Under the pieces are notes generated by a model. The model was not told the origin of the DNA. It searched no databases and saw only the letters and a list, made by a program, of their open reading frames with translations. A stretch of 64,000 bases of DNA from Haliclystus octoradiatus (taxonomy: Eukaryota; Cnidaria; Staurozoa; Stauromedusae; Haliclystidae): positions 19,313,344-19,377,343 of the forward strand of contig OU744449.1 in assembly GCA_916610825.1 (NCBI GenBank), written 5' to 3'. The translations under genes and the position numbers were made by a program. Shown piece by piece: positions 21,315-32,329 of the stretch; position 1 is the first letter of the stretch; every line of letters begins with the position of its first letter.

Positions 21315-21840
21315 TACAAAACAGAGGATTACGGACAATACTTCGTTGTGGTTACAGGACTTCCATCTCCGAAATGCTCAATAAAACGGAGATCATGAGC
21401 GTTAAAAACAGAATCACGTTTTATCAACTTTCAATGGTTCATAAAATAAAGTTTCAATTAGCTCCTCAAAAAATTGCCACTTTATTTTCATGTCCTAATT
21501 CAACCAAAACTTGCTCTTTTGTTCATAATAACATATACAACGACAAATGCCACAGTCACTCATTTAAATCAGCTGGTATTCACAAATGGAATCAACAAGC
21601 CTCCTGGATAAAAGAAATAGCTAACAGAACAACATATATAGATAATTTGAAGAAAACATTAATTAAATAATATATATCTTATGTAAATTTGTATACTTTT
21701 TATAAATGTAAAATTTCCTAATACTGTACTAACATTTTATTCTTAAATATTATATTGTATGCATTTTGTAATCAGCCCTGTGAAAACAAGCCTAGTATGG
21801 CTTACCAGGCCCTGAATAAATGATGATGATGATGATGATG
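21315..21840 (+). mobile_element. 3' end of a LINE (non-LTR retrotransposon)
   Basis: From about 21315 the frame reads LQNRGLRTILRCGYR, then through the open stretch 21374-21670 with ITFYQLSMVHKIKF and HKWNQQASWIKEI. This is the usual C-terminal pattern after a LINE reverse transcriptase (LQNR.LR, then a late WN motif). A stop closes it at 21670. A 3'UTR follows and ends in GAATAAATGATGATGATG, the microsatellite tail typical of CR1/RTE-like LINEs. The 5' part including the catalytic domain is missing. Confidence 0.65.
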
Positions 21841-21842
21841 AT

Positions 21843-22100
21843 AACGTTGATGATATTTTGTGTAACTATTGGATTATAGTTATGTCGGCCACTCAGGTCG
21901 GCAATATTTTCATTATCAACACCTGCTGGACAATAAAATTTAAAATATCTATGACCATTCTGATAGAACATTTTACTTTATATTCTTTGTTTCATTGTTT
22001 TCTTTGTATAACAGTAATTATTATTTCATATTTGTTTTGTATTGTATCCGTAATTAGTACCGCTTTAGGCCATCTCTTCCGTCATAATGTTTCATGTATT
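21843..22100. repeat. Dispersed repeat with GTCGGCC..AGGTCGGC core, copy B
   Basis: Second copy of the repeat at 20965-21210, starting just after the LINE tail (TTATGTCGGCCACTCAGGTC), so the LINE lies between two direct copies. Function unknown. Confidence 0.5.
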
Positions 22101-22601
22101 GTTTAGTGTGTTATTGTCGTATATTGAGCCCCAAATTTCAATGCATCATGTAAATAATTTCTAATTATTTTATTTGCATTGATAAATGTTTATTGCTACT
22201 ATGAAAACTATGAAAATAATAACTTATGTAGCTTGTAGCTTATTAAATTATTAATTGTGGACATTAATTAATCTCAAATCTAAACGTCTATACAGGAGCG
22301 TACCTCCTAAACAATTTTTTGAAAGGCCTCATTGACATTTCACAGTTTCATATCATTCAATAGTTTTTCAGGCTTTATAATGCTCATGGCATAAAAAACG
22401 TGAATTCAATCGAAATTATTGTAGATATATCATCGTATAGGCCATATATACTATTTCTTGTAAGTCTTGAAATTTGGGCAAGTTTTTTGCTTGGTAACTC
22501 CTCCGTAAAGTATTCCATCTTTTATTACTTATTTTCACGAGACTTGGAAATAATGAGCATAATATAATATAGCAGGCTTCAAAAGAATTACAGCATGATT
22601 C

Positions 22602-22999
22602 AATTATCATCATCATCATCATCATTCTAGCTCAGCAGATCTTATTGACATTCACATTATGTAATGTAATGTGGTATATAATTCAACTAAACAACATGTG
22701 AATGCGTTTTACAAGTTAAAAAGGAACATAGTAATTATATTGCATGGATGACATGCATGCTAAAGTACAAAAATGTATCGAGTGATTCTTTATAATATTC
22801 CATACAAAGAAAATTTGAAGAACAAACCACCGAACCTCTTCTAAAACATCCCGTTTCCGTCAAACCAGCTTAAGTTTCATACGTGAAAACTATTTAAACC
22901 CTTTTTTCTGATCCATCTTTGTGAACATGTAAATTAGTTGGTGCACATCCCCACAAATAATTCTCAATATTTTGTGTTCCCATAAATATTAGCTATTAT
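22602..22999. other. (ATC)n run followed by sequence without recognisable genes
   Basis: An ATC microsatellite at 22605-22625, possibly the tail of a minus-strand LINE whose body is not visible, then A+T-rich sequence in which I see nothing. Confidence 0.4.
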
Positions 23000-23490
23000 C
23001 TTGTTGATCTTTATAGTGTAGTGGCTGAGATCAATCCCGGGGGGAGTAACTCCACTGTGACGTCTATACGGGGACTTGCCACGTTTTTGGGGTCCATATT
23101 TCAGCTGAGAAAAAACTATTTGGGTATGAGATTTCAAATATTGGAGCTTTCGGGTATCGTATTTTTGACTTTTTCAAGAATCTTTGAAAAATGTTTGCAT
23201 CATTTTTGTGTATTTACTTAAAATCAATCAACCTGCAAGAACTTTTTGGGTAGCATCAACAGAATTTTTGGAACTTTTTGGGCACTTTACCTTTTTCCAA
23301 AGTGGTACCCCCCCCCGTCCCTGAAGAGCTGGAGTTACCCCCCGGGAGATCAATAAAGAGCGTTTATATATAATTGCTCTCAGCGAAAAAGAGCCATTCC
23401 CAGATTCCCAGAAATAGAAGAATGGTATGGTACGGGTGCCTTCGGTAGTGCAACACCGCTTCAATGAATGCACCTATTCATCACCGAGAT
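23000..23490 (+). mobile_element. tRNA-type SINE body relic, split by an hAT-like MITE
   Basis: The right part (reverse complement of 23347-23490: ACCGAAGGCACCCGTACCAT, CTTCTATTTCT, CTCTTTTTCGCTGAGAGC) and left part (GATCTCAGCCACTACACT, reverse complement) match the body of the SINE copies at 36.2 and 59.5 kb in opposite orientation. The sequence is continuous when the MITE 23036-23346 and one copy of its target duplication are removed. The tRNA-like head is not visible here. Confidence 0.65.
23036..23346. mobile_element. hAT-like MITE with CCCGGGGGG ends, copy 1
   Basis: Terminal inverted repeats CCCGGGGGGAGTAACTCCA and CCCGGGGGGTAACTCCAG (right end reverse complemented). Perfect 8-bp target duplication AGATCAAT (23028-23035, 23347-23354). 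The body has TATACGGGGA, TTTTGGGGTCCATATTTCAG and repeated TTTTTGGGTA motifs. An 8-bp duplication is the hAT signature. Confidence 0.85.
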
Positions 23491-23499
23491 CAAGCATAA

Positions 23500-23895
23500 C
23501 ATACAGAGATCTGAGATGTTATTGCACTGTGAAGTACAGTGATCCGAGCCTCTAGCGCCTCTTCCAGACACAAGAGAGACAAGATCAGAATTAGACGATT
23601 AGACAGTCGAACGCCGTTAGCCTGTGTGCATTACGTCAGAACTCCATTTCATACAGTGCAGCGATTCTCAGTATCATGGAGCGGAAGACGGGATAAAGGC
23701 TCTTGCCTAGCTACTTTAGTTATTATTTCCGTGTTTCCGCAGGAAAAATTTATGCATGTATCAGCGGCTTTCTCGGTGACCCCCGTGAACCCCAAAGGAT
23801 TTGCTAATTGGTCTAACCAAACTAATTTAATCCCCCTGGGTGAGGGGCAACATTGATTTTGCAATTCCCCCTCCTTATATGTAGGTAAGAATGTA
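23500..23895. other. Intergenic, no recognisable gene
   Basis: Relatively G+C-rich for the window. Overlapping open frames occur on both strands (23539-23856 plus, 23649-23975 minus), but I recognise nothing in either. Confidence 0.4.
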
Positions 23896-23901
23896 TCTTT
23901 C

Positions 23902-24278
23902 ATCATGTATATCAGCGATAAATCAAAAACACAGGTATTTGCGACAGTTTCGATATAATCTTCTACCATTTTCAAGCCATTGAGAAAGAGATCGTTAGAC
24001 AGTTATTATAATGTGCTGTTGTATTGTATCCGTAATTGCTGTCTTTATAGAATTTTGTCTTCCGTCGTAATGTGTGTAGTTTTTAGCATTTTAAAAAATC
24101 CCAAAGAACAATAGATAATTATTATAAATTATTATGCAAATAATAGATTTTTTCCTATAGATAACATGTCAAACTGTCTAACGATTTCTTTCTGAATTGC
24201 TTGAAAATGATATACGATTATATCGAAACTGTCGCAAATACCTGTGTTTTTGATTTCTCGCTGATATACATGTTGAAA
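23902..24278. repeat. Inverted repeat, about 105-bp arms, about 170-bp loop
   Basis: The arms share ATGTATATCAGCGA, AATCAAAAACACAGGTATTT, GCGACAGTTTCGATATAATC and TCGTTAGACAGT with a few differences. The open frame 23649-23975 overlaps the left arm by chance. A foldback or MITE relic of unknown class. Confidence 0.7.
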
Positions 24279-24799
24279 TATAATCGAAGTATTACCTATT
24301 ATATCAAGAATTTATCTAATAAATAAATATATTCAATAAGTTCCAGTCCCATGGCTCCTAGAATTACAATAAAAAACCTTAGGATAAACCGTATCGAAAT
24401 TTAGGATACAAAAATGTTCCCATGAAAGTCACAGTCAGATGATTTAGCATGTTTTACGTGAAGTAACATGTTTCATTTTTGACTCTCATTCTATAAATTC
24501 TCTGGTTAATTTCATTGAGCACTATACCAAGAACTGGTGTGGAACAATCCCACTATTAACATTATTATTATATTATTAGTATGATCTCGTTACTTAATAC
24601 GAATAGATTATTAATTACAATATATACGTCACTAATTAATCCAATTATTTCAACACATATAGAGTAAAGTTCAGCAAAAATGGAAAAGGAGGGAATCCAC
24701 TGTTGATTGCTGGAATTTATTTAACAGCTGACTGACATAACCATAATAAACACCACTTATATATAGACCTTAATCTGCACTAGCTGAAGAAGAATCTTT

Positions 24800-25770
24800 T
24801 CAGACATGGTAGCTCCAGTCAAAATTAATGCCAATTAACCGGTATAACCTATCATTGTAGGGTTTAAAAAAATCGTATAACAACTTCAATACGTTCGATG
24901 GGACATCGATATGAGTTGCATCAATATGTCTCTTATCCATACAGATTGGTGTCTTAGAATTAGATTGCAAATATGATTTAATACAATAAAATGTCTTGTT
25001 TCCATTATAAATAAACGAATCATCTTTTACAAGGATAGATAATCCAAGGAATTCTTGTACTTTACGTATTTCAAGTGAAGGATTATTGATTAAGCCTTCA
25101 CCACTGACAACCAATAACTGATTGCGCAGGAAAACTTCCAGCCATGGTTTCAAATGTTTAGCATACATTCCAATATTAATTAAATCAGACATAACATTGA
25201 TTGATTTGTTATCTGCTAATACAGTACGCTTTTCGAACAGTTTTGGTACTTTTGATTTTCTGTAATCCACATGGTTCTCAACTCTTTCGATATAATCCGA
25301 TATTGCTCTGCGCACGGGATCTCGTAAAACAACGATGAGTTTAACATTGTTATTCATGTTGTAAACGCGTTGCGGTGCATTAGCTGCTAAAATATAACGT
25401 GGTGTTCTTTCAAGAACTACTTGGTTCTTGCTTGACAATGGCATTTGCTGTAAATACCAGCCAAATCCTTTATCAAAATGTTTATCAAAGAAATGTGAGT
25501 TTGAAGTGAGTGCAACAACATTCGGATGCAACGAAATATATATTTGAATAATGCTTGTCCGCCACATCTTTTGGCCCAAATGATAATTGAATCAGGAAGT
25601 CTGCGATTGAGGCTTTTGCCACTTTTTACCTTTGCTAAAAACCAAGAGCAGCTACCAAAAGTCTGAGAAAAATCATCACATTTATAGACCAAAATGATGA
25701 AAAGAGAAAATAGAATGAAAAATCCCACTACGACGTTGCGTCGACGACAGAAAATATCCATTCTTGCCAT
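24800..25770 (-). pseudogene. Broken heparan sulfate 3-O-sulfotransferase-like gene
   Basis: The N-terminal frame (Met at 25770; MARMDIF, then a membrane anchor VVVGFFILFSLFIILVY, residues about 14-30) runs to RRLPDSIII. It then leaves frame at an ATATATAT run near 25536-25545, where two extra bases shift it. The rest continues in another frame to 24800 (SLHPNV, KTP-like RTPRYI, LRDPVRRAISDY, VVSGEGLI, FYCIK..ICMDK, FDWSYHV). Besides the shift, the PAPS-binding loop reads WAKRCGGQAL where the intact paralogs have GAKKAGTRAL. The ExHFFD catalytic Glu is replaced (SNSHFFD). Three independent defects in the active site and frame point to a dead copy. It lies head to head with the intact paralog at 26933, 1.16 kb away. 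The rest of the fold is well kept, so the loss looks recent. Confidence 0.85.
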
Positions 25771-26932
25771 TTCACTTTACCGAAAACAATGAGATATACT
25801 AGAGGCGAATCACTCAGTTGTCATCTCATTCTCACAACGATTAACAAATTTGGCACGTTCATGATTCCAGGTCCAGCCAAAAACAGCCATTTTTGATTGC
25901 AATCAGATTTCATTTGATTCGACGAGGGGTCAAGGGACAAAGGACAAAGGAAAGAGATCCCAATAGCCTCGTATTTTTATCTAAACTTTCAGAATTTGCA
26001 CTGCAATTATAATTACCGGGACAGGGACAGGCACACACAAATATAATTAAGGAAAATTTAAAATAGGATTTGTACTTTTGTAGTGGTGCCACATAAGAAC
26101 ATTTAATTATGGATCTGTGTTAACTTACAGAATATACCAAATACATTTAATCGAGAATCAATTCTGAACGAAATGAAATCAGCCATAGCTTTTAATTGAA
26201 ATTGAAATTTAATTGAAATATGTTGAACAAACAGAGCGCTTTTGCTTTCGCTGATCATATTTATTCATTAATGATTTTTTATGAATAAACGCGTTTCCCT
26301 GTTGCTGTGCCTCGTTGTGAATTTCAAGGCACAAATGTCTGAACGTTGAACTTTAGAAATTTGAGGTGTGAACGTTGAACTTTAGAAATTTGAGGTGTGA
26401 ACGTTGAACTTTAGCCCGCCGTCAAGACTACCGTCTCGTTTTGGGGACTATTTTGGAAGAAGGTGCGAACGTTGAACACTAAACGTTCACAGTTTGAAAC
26501 TTCTAAGCATACTTTCTATTGTCCCGTCACAGCGTGGGTTAGTCATCGGTTTAGACGCCTAGAGAAATTCCCAGTTTGTTATTGGCTCAACACGACAAAA
26601 TCAACTCTTAAATTTCTTTAACAAGTAAAGGATTGCATTGCATTAAGCCATATAAATTGGCCAAGCTGTGTTTGTTATGCCCAATGTCTTATTTCTATCT
26701 TCTTTTTGCCTATTTCTATAAGTCACGATCGGTCACCCTTTTAGACATACGTGACCGGTCACGGTCATGGTCATGGTCACCCTTTCAGGCAGATCCCACG
26801 TTTTGACGCTTGGAGTGACACCAATGTTTAATCTTAATGTTAACAGTACTGCAATTAGCAAATTGCAATTAGCAGCTTGTAATATTAGAAAAATACATGG
26901 TACGGAATTGGACGTAGGCTTCATCGCCCATT
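25771..26932. other. Divergent intergenic region between two sulfotransferase copies
   Basis: Shared upstream region of the head-to-head pair. It contains the 29-bp tandem repeat at 26341 and a GGTCACGGTCATGGTCATGG run with nearby GGTCACCCTTT copies (26730-26790). No TATA box or other promoter element is clear to me. Confidence 0.4.
26341..26414. repeat. 29-bp tandem repeat, 2.5 units
   Basis: Units start at 26341, 26370 and 26399 with GAACGTTGAACTTTAGAAAT; GAACGTTGAAC occurs again singly near 26468. Confidence 0.9.
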
Positions 26933-27898
26933 ATGAACGTCCAACGTTACTTTATTCGTTTGATTATTGTTGTGATTTTTGGATTTTGCATCATGACGCT
27001 GTTTGAGAAGTCAGTAAGCTATTATACCTATGGCAAACGAACAAGAAATCATTCAATCTTGACAAACGATTCAAACATTATAAAACACCGTCGCCGTTTA
27101 CCTGACGCTATTATAATCGGTGCAAAGAAAGCAGGCACGCGTGCTCTCACAGAATTTATATCATTACATCCAAACGTTAATATCATAAAAGGGGAGACAC
27201 ATTATTTTGATAATTATCATAACAAAAGTTATGAATGGTACAAACAGCAAATGCCACTGTCAAGGGACGATCAAATTATTATTGATAAGACACCAAAATA
27301 TTTCACAACAGTGAAAGCACCTGAACGTATTTATGAAATGAATAAAAACATTAAGCTGCTACTTATTGTTAGAGATCCTGTGCAACGAGCAGTATCTGAT
27401 TATACGCTAAAAGTTGCGCACTATAAGGAGAAGCGACCTGGATCATCATCTTTAGACTTCAATGGATACATGTTTAAGAAAAATAGTGTAACTAATGAAA
27501 GCCTCATTAACATAAAATCACGTATGGTCCACACTGGTTTATATGCAAAACATTTAAGAGGTTGGTTTAAATATTTCCCACGTAAGCAAATACTCATAAT
27601 AAGTGGTGAAGGACTAGTCAGAAATCCAGCTAAAGAATTACAGAAAGTTCAACGATTCCTTGGTTTGCCATTATTTGTCAATGAAAAGTCGTTTATATAT
27701 AGCAAAAAGAAACATTTTTATTGTGTCAAAAGAAAACGAAAATCGATATGTTTGGACAAAAGTAAGGGACGCACACATGAGATAATAGATCAAAACATCA
27801 TAAAAATTCTGTATAAATTTTACAAACCATTCAATGAAGAGTTTTATAAGTTAACTGGTGTAAATTATGGCTGGAATAACACAATGCATACAGAATGA
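26933..27898 (+). CDS. Heparan sulfate glucosamine 3-O-sulfotransferase-like, intact
   Basis: Transfers sulfate from PAPS to the 3-OH of glucosamine in heparan sulfate; HS3ST enzymes are Golgi type II membrane proteins. The 321-residue single exon has a short cytosolic start, one membrane segment (about 8-23, IRLIIVVIFGFCIMTL), a basic stem, then RRLPDAIIIGAKKAGTRALT with the PAPS loop at 62-71. The catalytic-type Glu is at 88 in ETHYFD. KTPKYF, the 3'-phosphate motif RDP(147-149)..SDY(155-157), ISGEGLV, and the FYC..CLDKSKGRTH pair of Cys follow. Length fits HS3ST1-like enzymes (about 300-350). The ATG has A at -3. A TATATA run follows the stop. Assignment to one HS3ST subtype is not possible by eye; the SGEGL form where vertebrate HS3ST1 has DGDRL makes a diverged invertebrate branch likely. 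Confidence 0.88.
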   Translation: MNVQRYFIRLIIVVIFGFCIMTLFEKSVSYYTYGKRTRNHSILTNDSNIIKHRRRLPDAIIIGAKKAGTRALTEFISLHPNVNIIKGETHYFDNYHNKSYEWYKQQMPLSRDDQIIIDKTPKYFTTVKAPERIYEMNKNIKLLLIVRDPVQRAVSDYTLKVAHYKEKRPGSSSLDFNGYMFKKNSVTNESLINIKSRMVHTGLYAKHLRGWFKYFPRKQILIISGEGLVRNPAKELQKVQRFLGLPLFVNEKSFIYSKKKHFYCVKRKRKSICLDKSKGRTHEIIDQNIIKILYKFYKPFNEEFYKLTGVNYGWNNTMHTE

Positions 27899-28015
27899 AA
27901 CTTTTTAGAATCTAATTAATTATTATTAGATATATATATATATATATATAAAATATACAGCGTATGAATGAAAATAAACATCAAAAAGTGCCCGATGCTA
28001 AATGCAGAGCGATAT

Positions 28016-28346
28016 ATAGAAAGGTTGACTCAAAGATAACGAGTTTTGTACGTTACTCTGAGTTTCGAGTTTCGTGTAAGAACGCTCTTCCCCTGCGAAA
28101 AACAGTTCAGGAGTTCATGAACCGTTCATTTTCCATAAATGGCCTTAATTTTCATGAACTGTTCATGCATAGTTCATGAACCTTCACGGAAAGTCCATGA
28201 ACAGTTCATGAAAAGTTTATGAAAATTTGGGACGATTTTTGCAGGGGTTCAGACAGTTTATTTATGAATAAATCGTCTGAATAGCGTCCTTACTCGAAAC
28301 TCGGAGTAGTGAACCAAACTCATAATCTTTGAGTCAATCTTTCTAG
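28016..28346. mobile_element. Inverted-repeat element interrupted by a GTTCATGAAC MITE
   Basis: The arms 28016-28089 and about 28280-28346 share TAGAAAG.TTGACTCAAAG, then AT.A.GAGTTT, then GAGTTTCGAGT. The MITE at 28090-28247 sits in the centre, so this element is older. Confidence 0.6.
28090..28247. mobile_element. GTTCATGAAC-type MITE, copy 9
   Basis: Complete copy: CCCCTGCGAAAAACAG at the left, TTTTTGCAGGGG at the right. Inserted in the element at 28016-28346. Flanks give at most a 2-bp duplication (TT). Confidence 0.8.
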
Positions 28347-28349
28347 TAA

Positions 28350-29300
28350 AAGAGATATCGAAACATTTACATTTCTTACCTGCCAAAGATAATTTAAGGT
28401 AAATCAAAACTGTCACAAAATACTGCCCCTCTCACTGGCGCCACTCCTATTTGTGAATAGATTGCTAGCCTCCATGAAATCACTGCTCCTTTTCAATGTA
28501 TGAAATTGTTAAATTATGAACTAATTAAAGTGGTTAATTGGAACATTATACACCATTTTGAAATCGAAATAACGCCACACTCTATTTTTCTAAACAACTT
28601 AGCATATTATAGGACACTTGGTTGTTGATACATGGTGGAAAGGAAACAGAGGTCTATTTATATCACATGCTGACGTGGCAGTACTCTTAAATTTCACTGA
28701 TATTGCCATGGAAGATTTGAACAGTACTTTGCAGTAACTCAAAAAATAATGTAGTCTCCCCAAGTTTTGTTTCATCATCTCCTTTGAAGTATAATTCACA
28801 TTAATGACACAAATTAAAAAAAAAATCAATAAAAGGAAGTGTTTGAAAAATGTTGATTACTAATAAAATATAAAGAGATTTTTGCTCCCCAAAAATTTGC
28901 CGATTTCTGATTCATTTCCCAACCTATGCTATTTCAAGTACAGTACTTAAATTCTCAACTGTTTGTTTTGCTTCATTGAAATATGTGACCATTAATCAGT
29001 AATTAAACATGTATTATTGACGTAAAAATGGGGTTCACTTATGGCCCAGCATGGCCCCCTAAATTAATCTGGGCATCCCCTTTTTATCCTTGAAAAATTA
29101 AGTTCTGAACGTTCAAATTCTCTTCTGAAAATTTCGACAAAATTCGACAGTTAGGAAAATTCTGGCTTTACTGTTCCAAACATTCATAAAGTGTATATAT
29201 CGCCTTTGTGGACAAAACGGATTCGGATATAGCTTCTTTTTCTATCTGTCCAGTTTATAGATCAATGTTCCGTTTTCTCTTTTCCCGTCAAAATTTTATT
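28350..29300. other. Intergenic, nothing recognised
   Basis: A+T-rich sequence. The 76-codon minus frame at 28599-28829 has no recognisable features. Confidence 0.4.
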
Positions 29301-29302
29301 TC

Positions 29303-29437
29303 AAGCTAGAGTATACCGTTACCCCTGGTAGTCAGCATAGAAATGCTGATGCTTCAAGTCGTTTACCAGCTGAGGAGAAATTAGATGTACATTCGAAGTC
29401 GTTAATATCCCCTCTTTTAATAATATCTCACCTTGCT
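29303..29437 (+). mobile_element. Fragment of a Ty3/gypsy-type retrotransposon (end of RNase H)
   Basis: The frame reads KLEYTVTPGSQHRNADASSR then LPAEE, matching the end-of-RNase-H signature (Y..TPG..H.NADALSRLP) of Ty3/gypsy polyproteins. It stops about 30 codons later. No other pol domains or LTRs are visible nearby, so it is a short relic. Confidence 0.6.
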
Positions 29438-30040
29438 TAACATCCCCACATAAAATTGATTTCTATTTTCCATTCTCCATACAAACTCTCATATTCCAAT
29501 CTCGCTTAATAACCCACCTCGCTTAATGTCCCTCTTTTCATCTGTACCAGAGGGGAGATATTAAGCAAGTTTGACTGCAATAGAATCATCTGGAGAATTT
29601 TATGTTGAACAGATCACATTGTTACCTTTGAGTGGCGAAGGAATTAAAGGGAGACAGCAGAGGACAATGTACTTTATAGCAAATTACAGTTTGAAAAGTC
29701 TTTATGGTATAGTATTATATGTTAGCGACGGTCAAACAATCATCATAAAATTGACTTTGTGTTAAAACTACACAATCCAGCTCATTGAATTATATAGGCC
29801 TTCTGGCCGCCACTCCTATTGAATTCTGGACTAGTAACATAGTGTTGAGGGATTGACACTCAAAATAGACAAAACCGATATGTGAAATATATTTGGAAAA
29901 TTGAATTATTTGTTGGTTACGTGTCAGTTTTTTAAATCAATTTTCAAGTGTTGAAACCTCGAATTATGATACTCATAATTCATGATTCAATCTAATAAGC
30001 ATTACAATCTTTCAAAAGTGCTACAGAGACAGACAAGATA

Positions 30041-30217
30041 CAGTGAAACCTGTATATAACAGCCATCTACGAGAGGTAGATAAATTGACCACCATAGACA
30101 GCTGGCCTTTATATACAGGTTTGATTCGATAGAAAATACTATTGTAGACATTGCAAGAGTGACCACTATAGACAGGTGGCTGTTGCATAGAGGTGACCGT
30201 TATAACAGGTTTGACTG
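30041..30217. mobile_element. pogo/Tigger-like MITE with TA target site
   Basis: Ends CAGTGAAACCTGTATATAAC and CAGTCAAACCTGTTATAACG (right end reverse complemented), flanked by TA on each side (30039-30040, 30218-30219). CAGT start and TA duplication are typical of pogo-type elements. Confidence 0.75.
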
Positions 30218-31255
30218 TACGTACACACTTCAGGCATGAGAGTAAAGCTCAGTCAGAAAAGAGGAAAATACTTTGAAAAATGCTAAAACAATAGCAAAAC
30301 CAATGTTTTGGTTCAGGTGATTTTACTTTGTTTCAGAGCTGATAGAAAATGAGGAAATCAGCTTTTCCGAGGAACACTCTCAGGCCTGAAATTTTGATGA
30401 ACGATCCCAATCCCGCTTCACTGAGTACATACTTTATGGATGGCTCCGTTGTGCATTGAAAATGGACTTCATGATATTGAAATAATCATTGTTTTCTACA
30501 TATAGCGTAATATCCATCCATTTGCATTGACTAGCTTAAAGACCATAGAATGACCAGCAGCCTTTGCATATTTTTGTCTTTGAAATCTGGACCCAGATTT
30601 CAATCACTCGTTTTCCTTTTCACACGCACGCGATTTTGCAAAACATTTTGTAAAACGAACATGGACATGGAGTTGAAACTACAACTAAACTACAACTGAA
30701 CTCGACTGATTCAAAATTTCATGTTGGTGTTTACTTGATACAAGAATATTGGGGATTGAAACAACGGGAAGAGATTTGTTAGCATTCAAAATAGAAATTT
30801 ACAACAGAAACAAAGTGAAATTATAACACCAGGTGAATTCGTTTTTCAATACGGATACTTTGATCATAGACTCCAAATTATGTTTGTAAACACGGAGTCG
30901 TCTAAAAATAGTTATAGTTACATACCCATGTATGTTTTATATTGCATTGTTTTTCTGTAATATTTATGCACGTAAATTGTAAAATTTAGAATCATATGAA
31001 TTTAATTAGTGTTGATTTGAAAGTACATTTTATCCAAGTTGTTTTTATTTGCGTCAAACTTCTCAGACAGATAATCGGATTATGGCTCCCATTCCGCTAT
31101 TTATTTGTGAGCCGTATACATTTGTTAGCTATCTATAGCCATAGACTTTGCGTTTCGACAAGTAAGAATTGTGATTTATTCAAAACTGAAATTGATCATG
31201 ATAAACCAGACTATTTTCTTGAGCTTTCTGTCGTGTCTTTCCGTAGCAACAGCCA

Positions 31256-31309
31256 CGAGGATAATCCTCTGGCGTGGGCGCTGACGTCACTTTCCAGAGG
31301 ATTAGCCTC
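31256..31309. repeat. Short palindromic element with a TGACGTCA box in the loop
   Basis: ACGAGGATAATCCTCTGG pairs with CCAGAGGATTAGCCTCGT (one mismatch). The loop holds GCTGACGTCAC, with a perfect CRE-type TGACGTCA at 31282-31289. Confidence 0.6.
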
Positions 31310-32159
31310 GTTTCTTGTAATCAAAACAACAAAACAAAGCAAAGGCTGCTGGTCATTCGAAACTCTTTAAGCGGGCTGAATTCAGCTTCAAAAGGGGATT
31401 ATTTCCATTATCATTTCGCGGATAATTTCCGAAAATCTTAATGCAGAACGTTGAAATGTGGCTAAAATTTGGCAACAAACATAATGGCGGTTGATTCACC
31501 AATCAAAATTTTCAAACATCAGTGCCGTATCTGGTTTTAATAATAATTATTTTTGGTGAGTGTGTGAGCTTTTTGGAGGTTCGATGGCGGCTGTTTTCAG
31601 TACGTACAAAATGTTGCATTAGGTCGAAATATCAAATAAAAAATAATTGTAGTTTTTCAATTGTGCTTTGTACTTTTCAATATATTTCCAGGTGTCTGTT
31701 TGAGTGATAAACCCCTCAATTTGCTTTGACTTTTGTAATTAAACGGACACCATTTTGTTTGAGTAAGCACAAATCGTCAGAATCTGATGTTGTGACTTTT
31801 AATGGAACGCTCTATCCAGTCTTTTATATAGATTAGTGATCTGTATAGACTGAAAACTAACTGTGCAGCTTATTCCAAAAGGGTTCAGCTAGCCTCTTAA
31901 CCAACCACAAGCCTTTGCCAATTATATAATTAATTCTGATTCTGTGTAGATTCAAATTGATTAAAAAAACCAATGTGGGAGGAATGAGCCTCAAACTTTA
32001 ATCATCATCAGTTTTATTCAAATATTTACTACATCAGTATAACCAATTAAACTCAATGAGTGATAATTGTTTGGCTAATGTGAGAAATCAAATAACAATA
32101 AATTAATACAATGTTTGTGACCGATGGAAAAAAAAGTTGAGAAAGAAAAGAAGAAAACT

Positions 32160-32250
32160 ATTTGACGTGGGGGGTTCGAACCAGCAAATCCTACAGCGTT
32201 GCAAAACCTTGATATTCCTGACGCACTAACGATTGAGCTACAGTCTCTTT
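32160..32250 (-). repeat. tRNA-like sequence (SINE head or tRNA pseudogene)
   Basis: Read on minus: TGTAGCTCAATCGTTAGTGC fits a pol III A box. GGTTCGAACCC, about 50 nt later, fits a B box exactly. The acceptor arms do not pair and the D stem is imperfect, so it is not a working tRNA. An A/G-rich stretch follows (32130-32160), as in a SINE tail. Confidence 0.5.
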
Positions 32251-32329
32251 CGTTGATTGGCAAGATATTTAATTCAAGATCTTAAACTTAGCATAGCGAT
32301 TGTGTTTATTTCATAATTACCTAGCCTGC

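Noticed and set aside
23539..23975. Overlapping frames of more than 100 codons on both strands
   Set aside because: No recognisable motifs; a higher G+C patch lengthens chance frames, and one frame overlaps an inverted-repeat arm.
30996..31370. 124-codon plus-strand ORF
   Set aside because: No recognisable domain; it crosses a palindromic element at 31256-31309.
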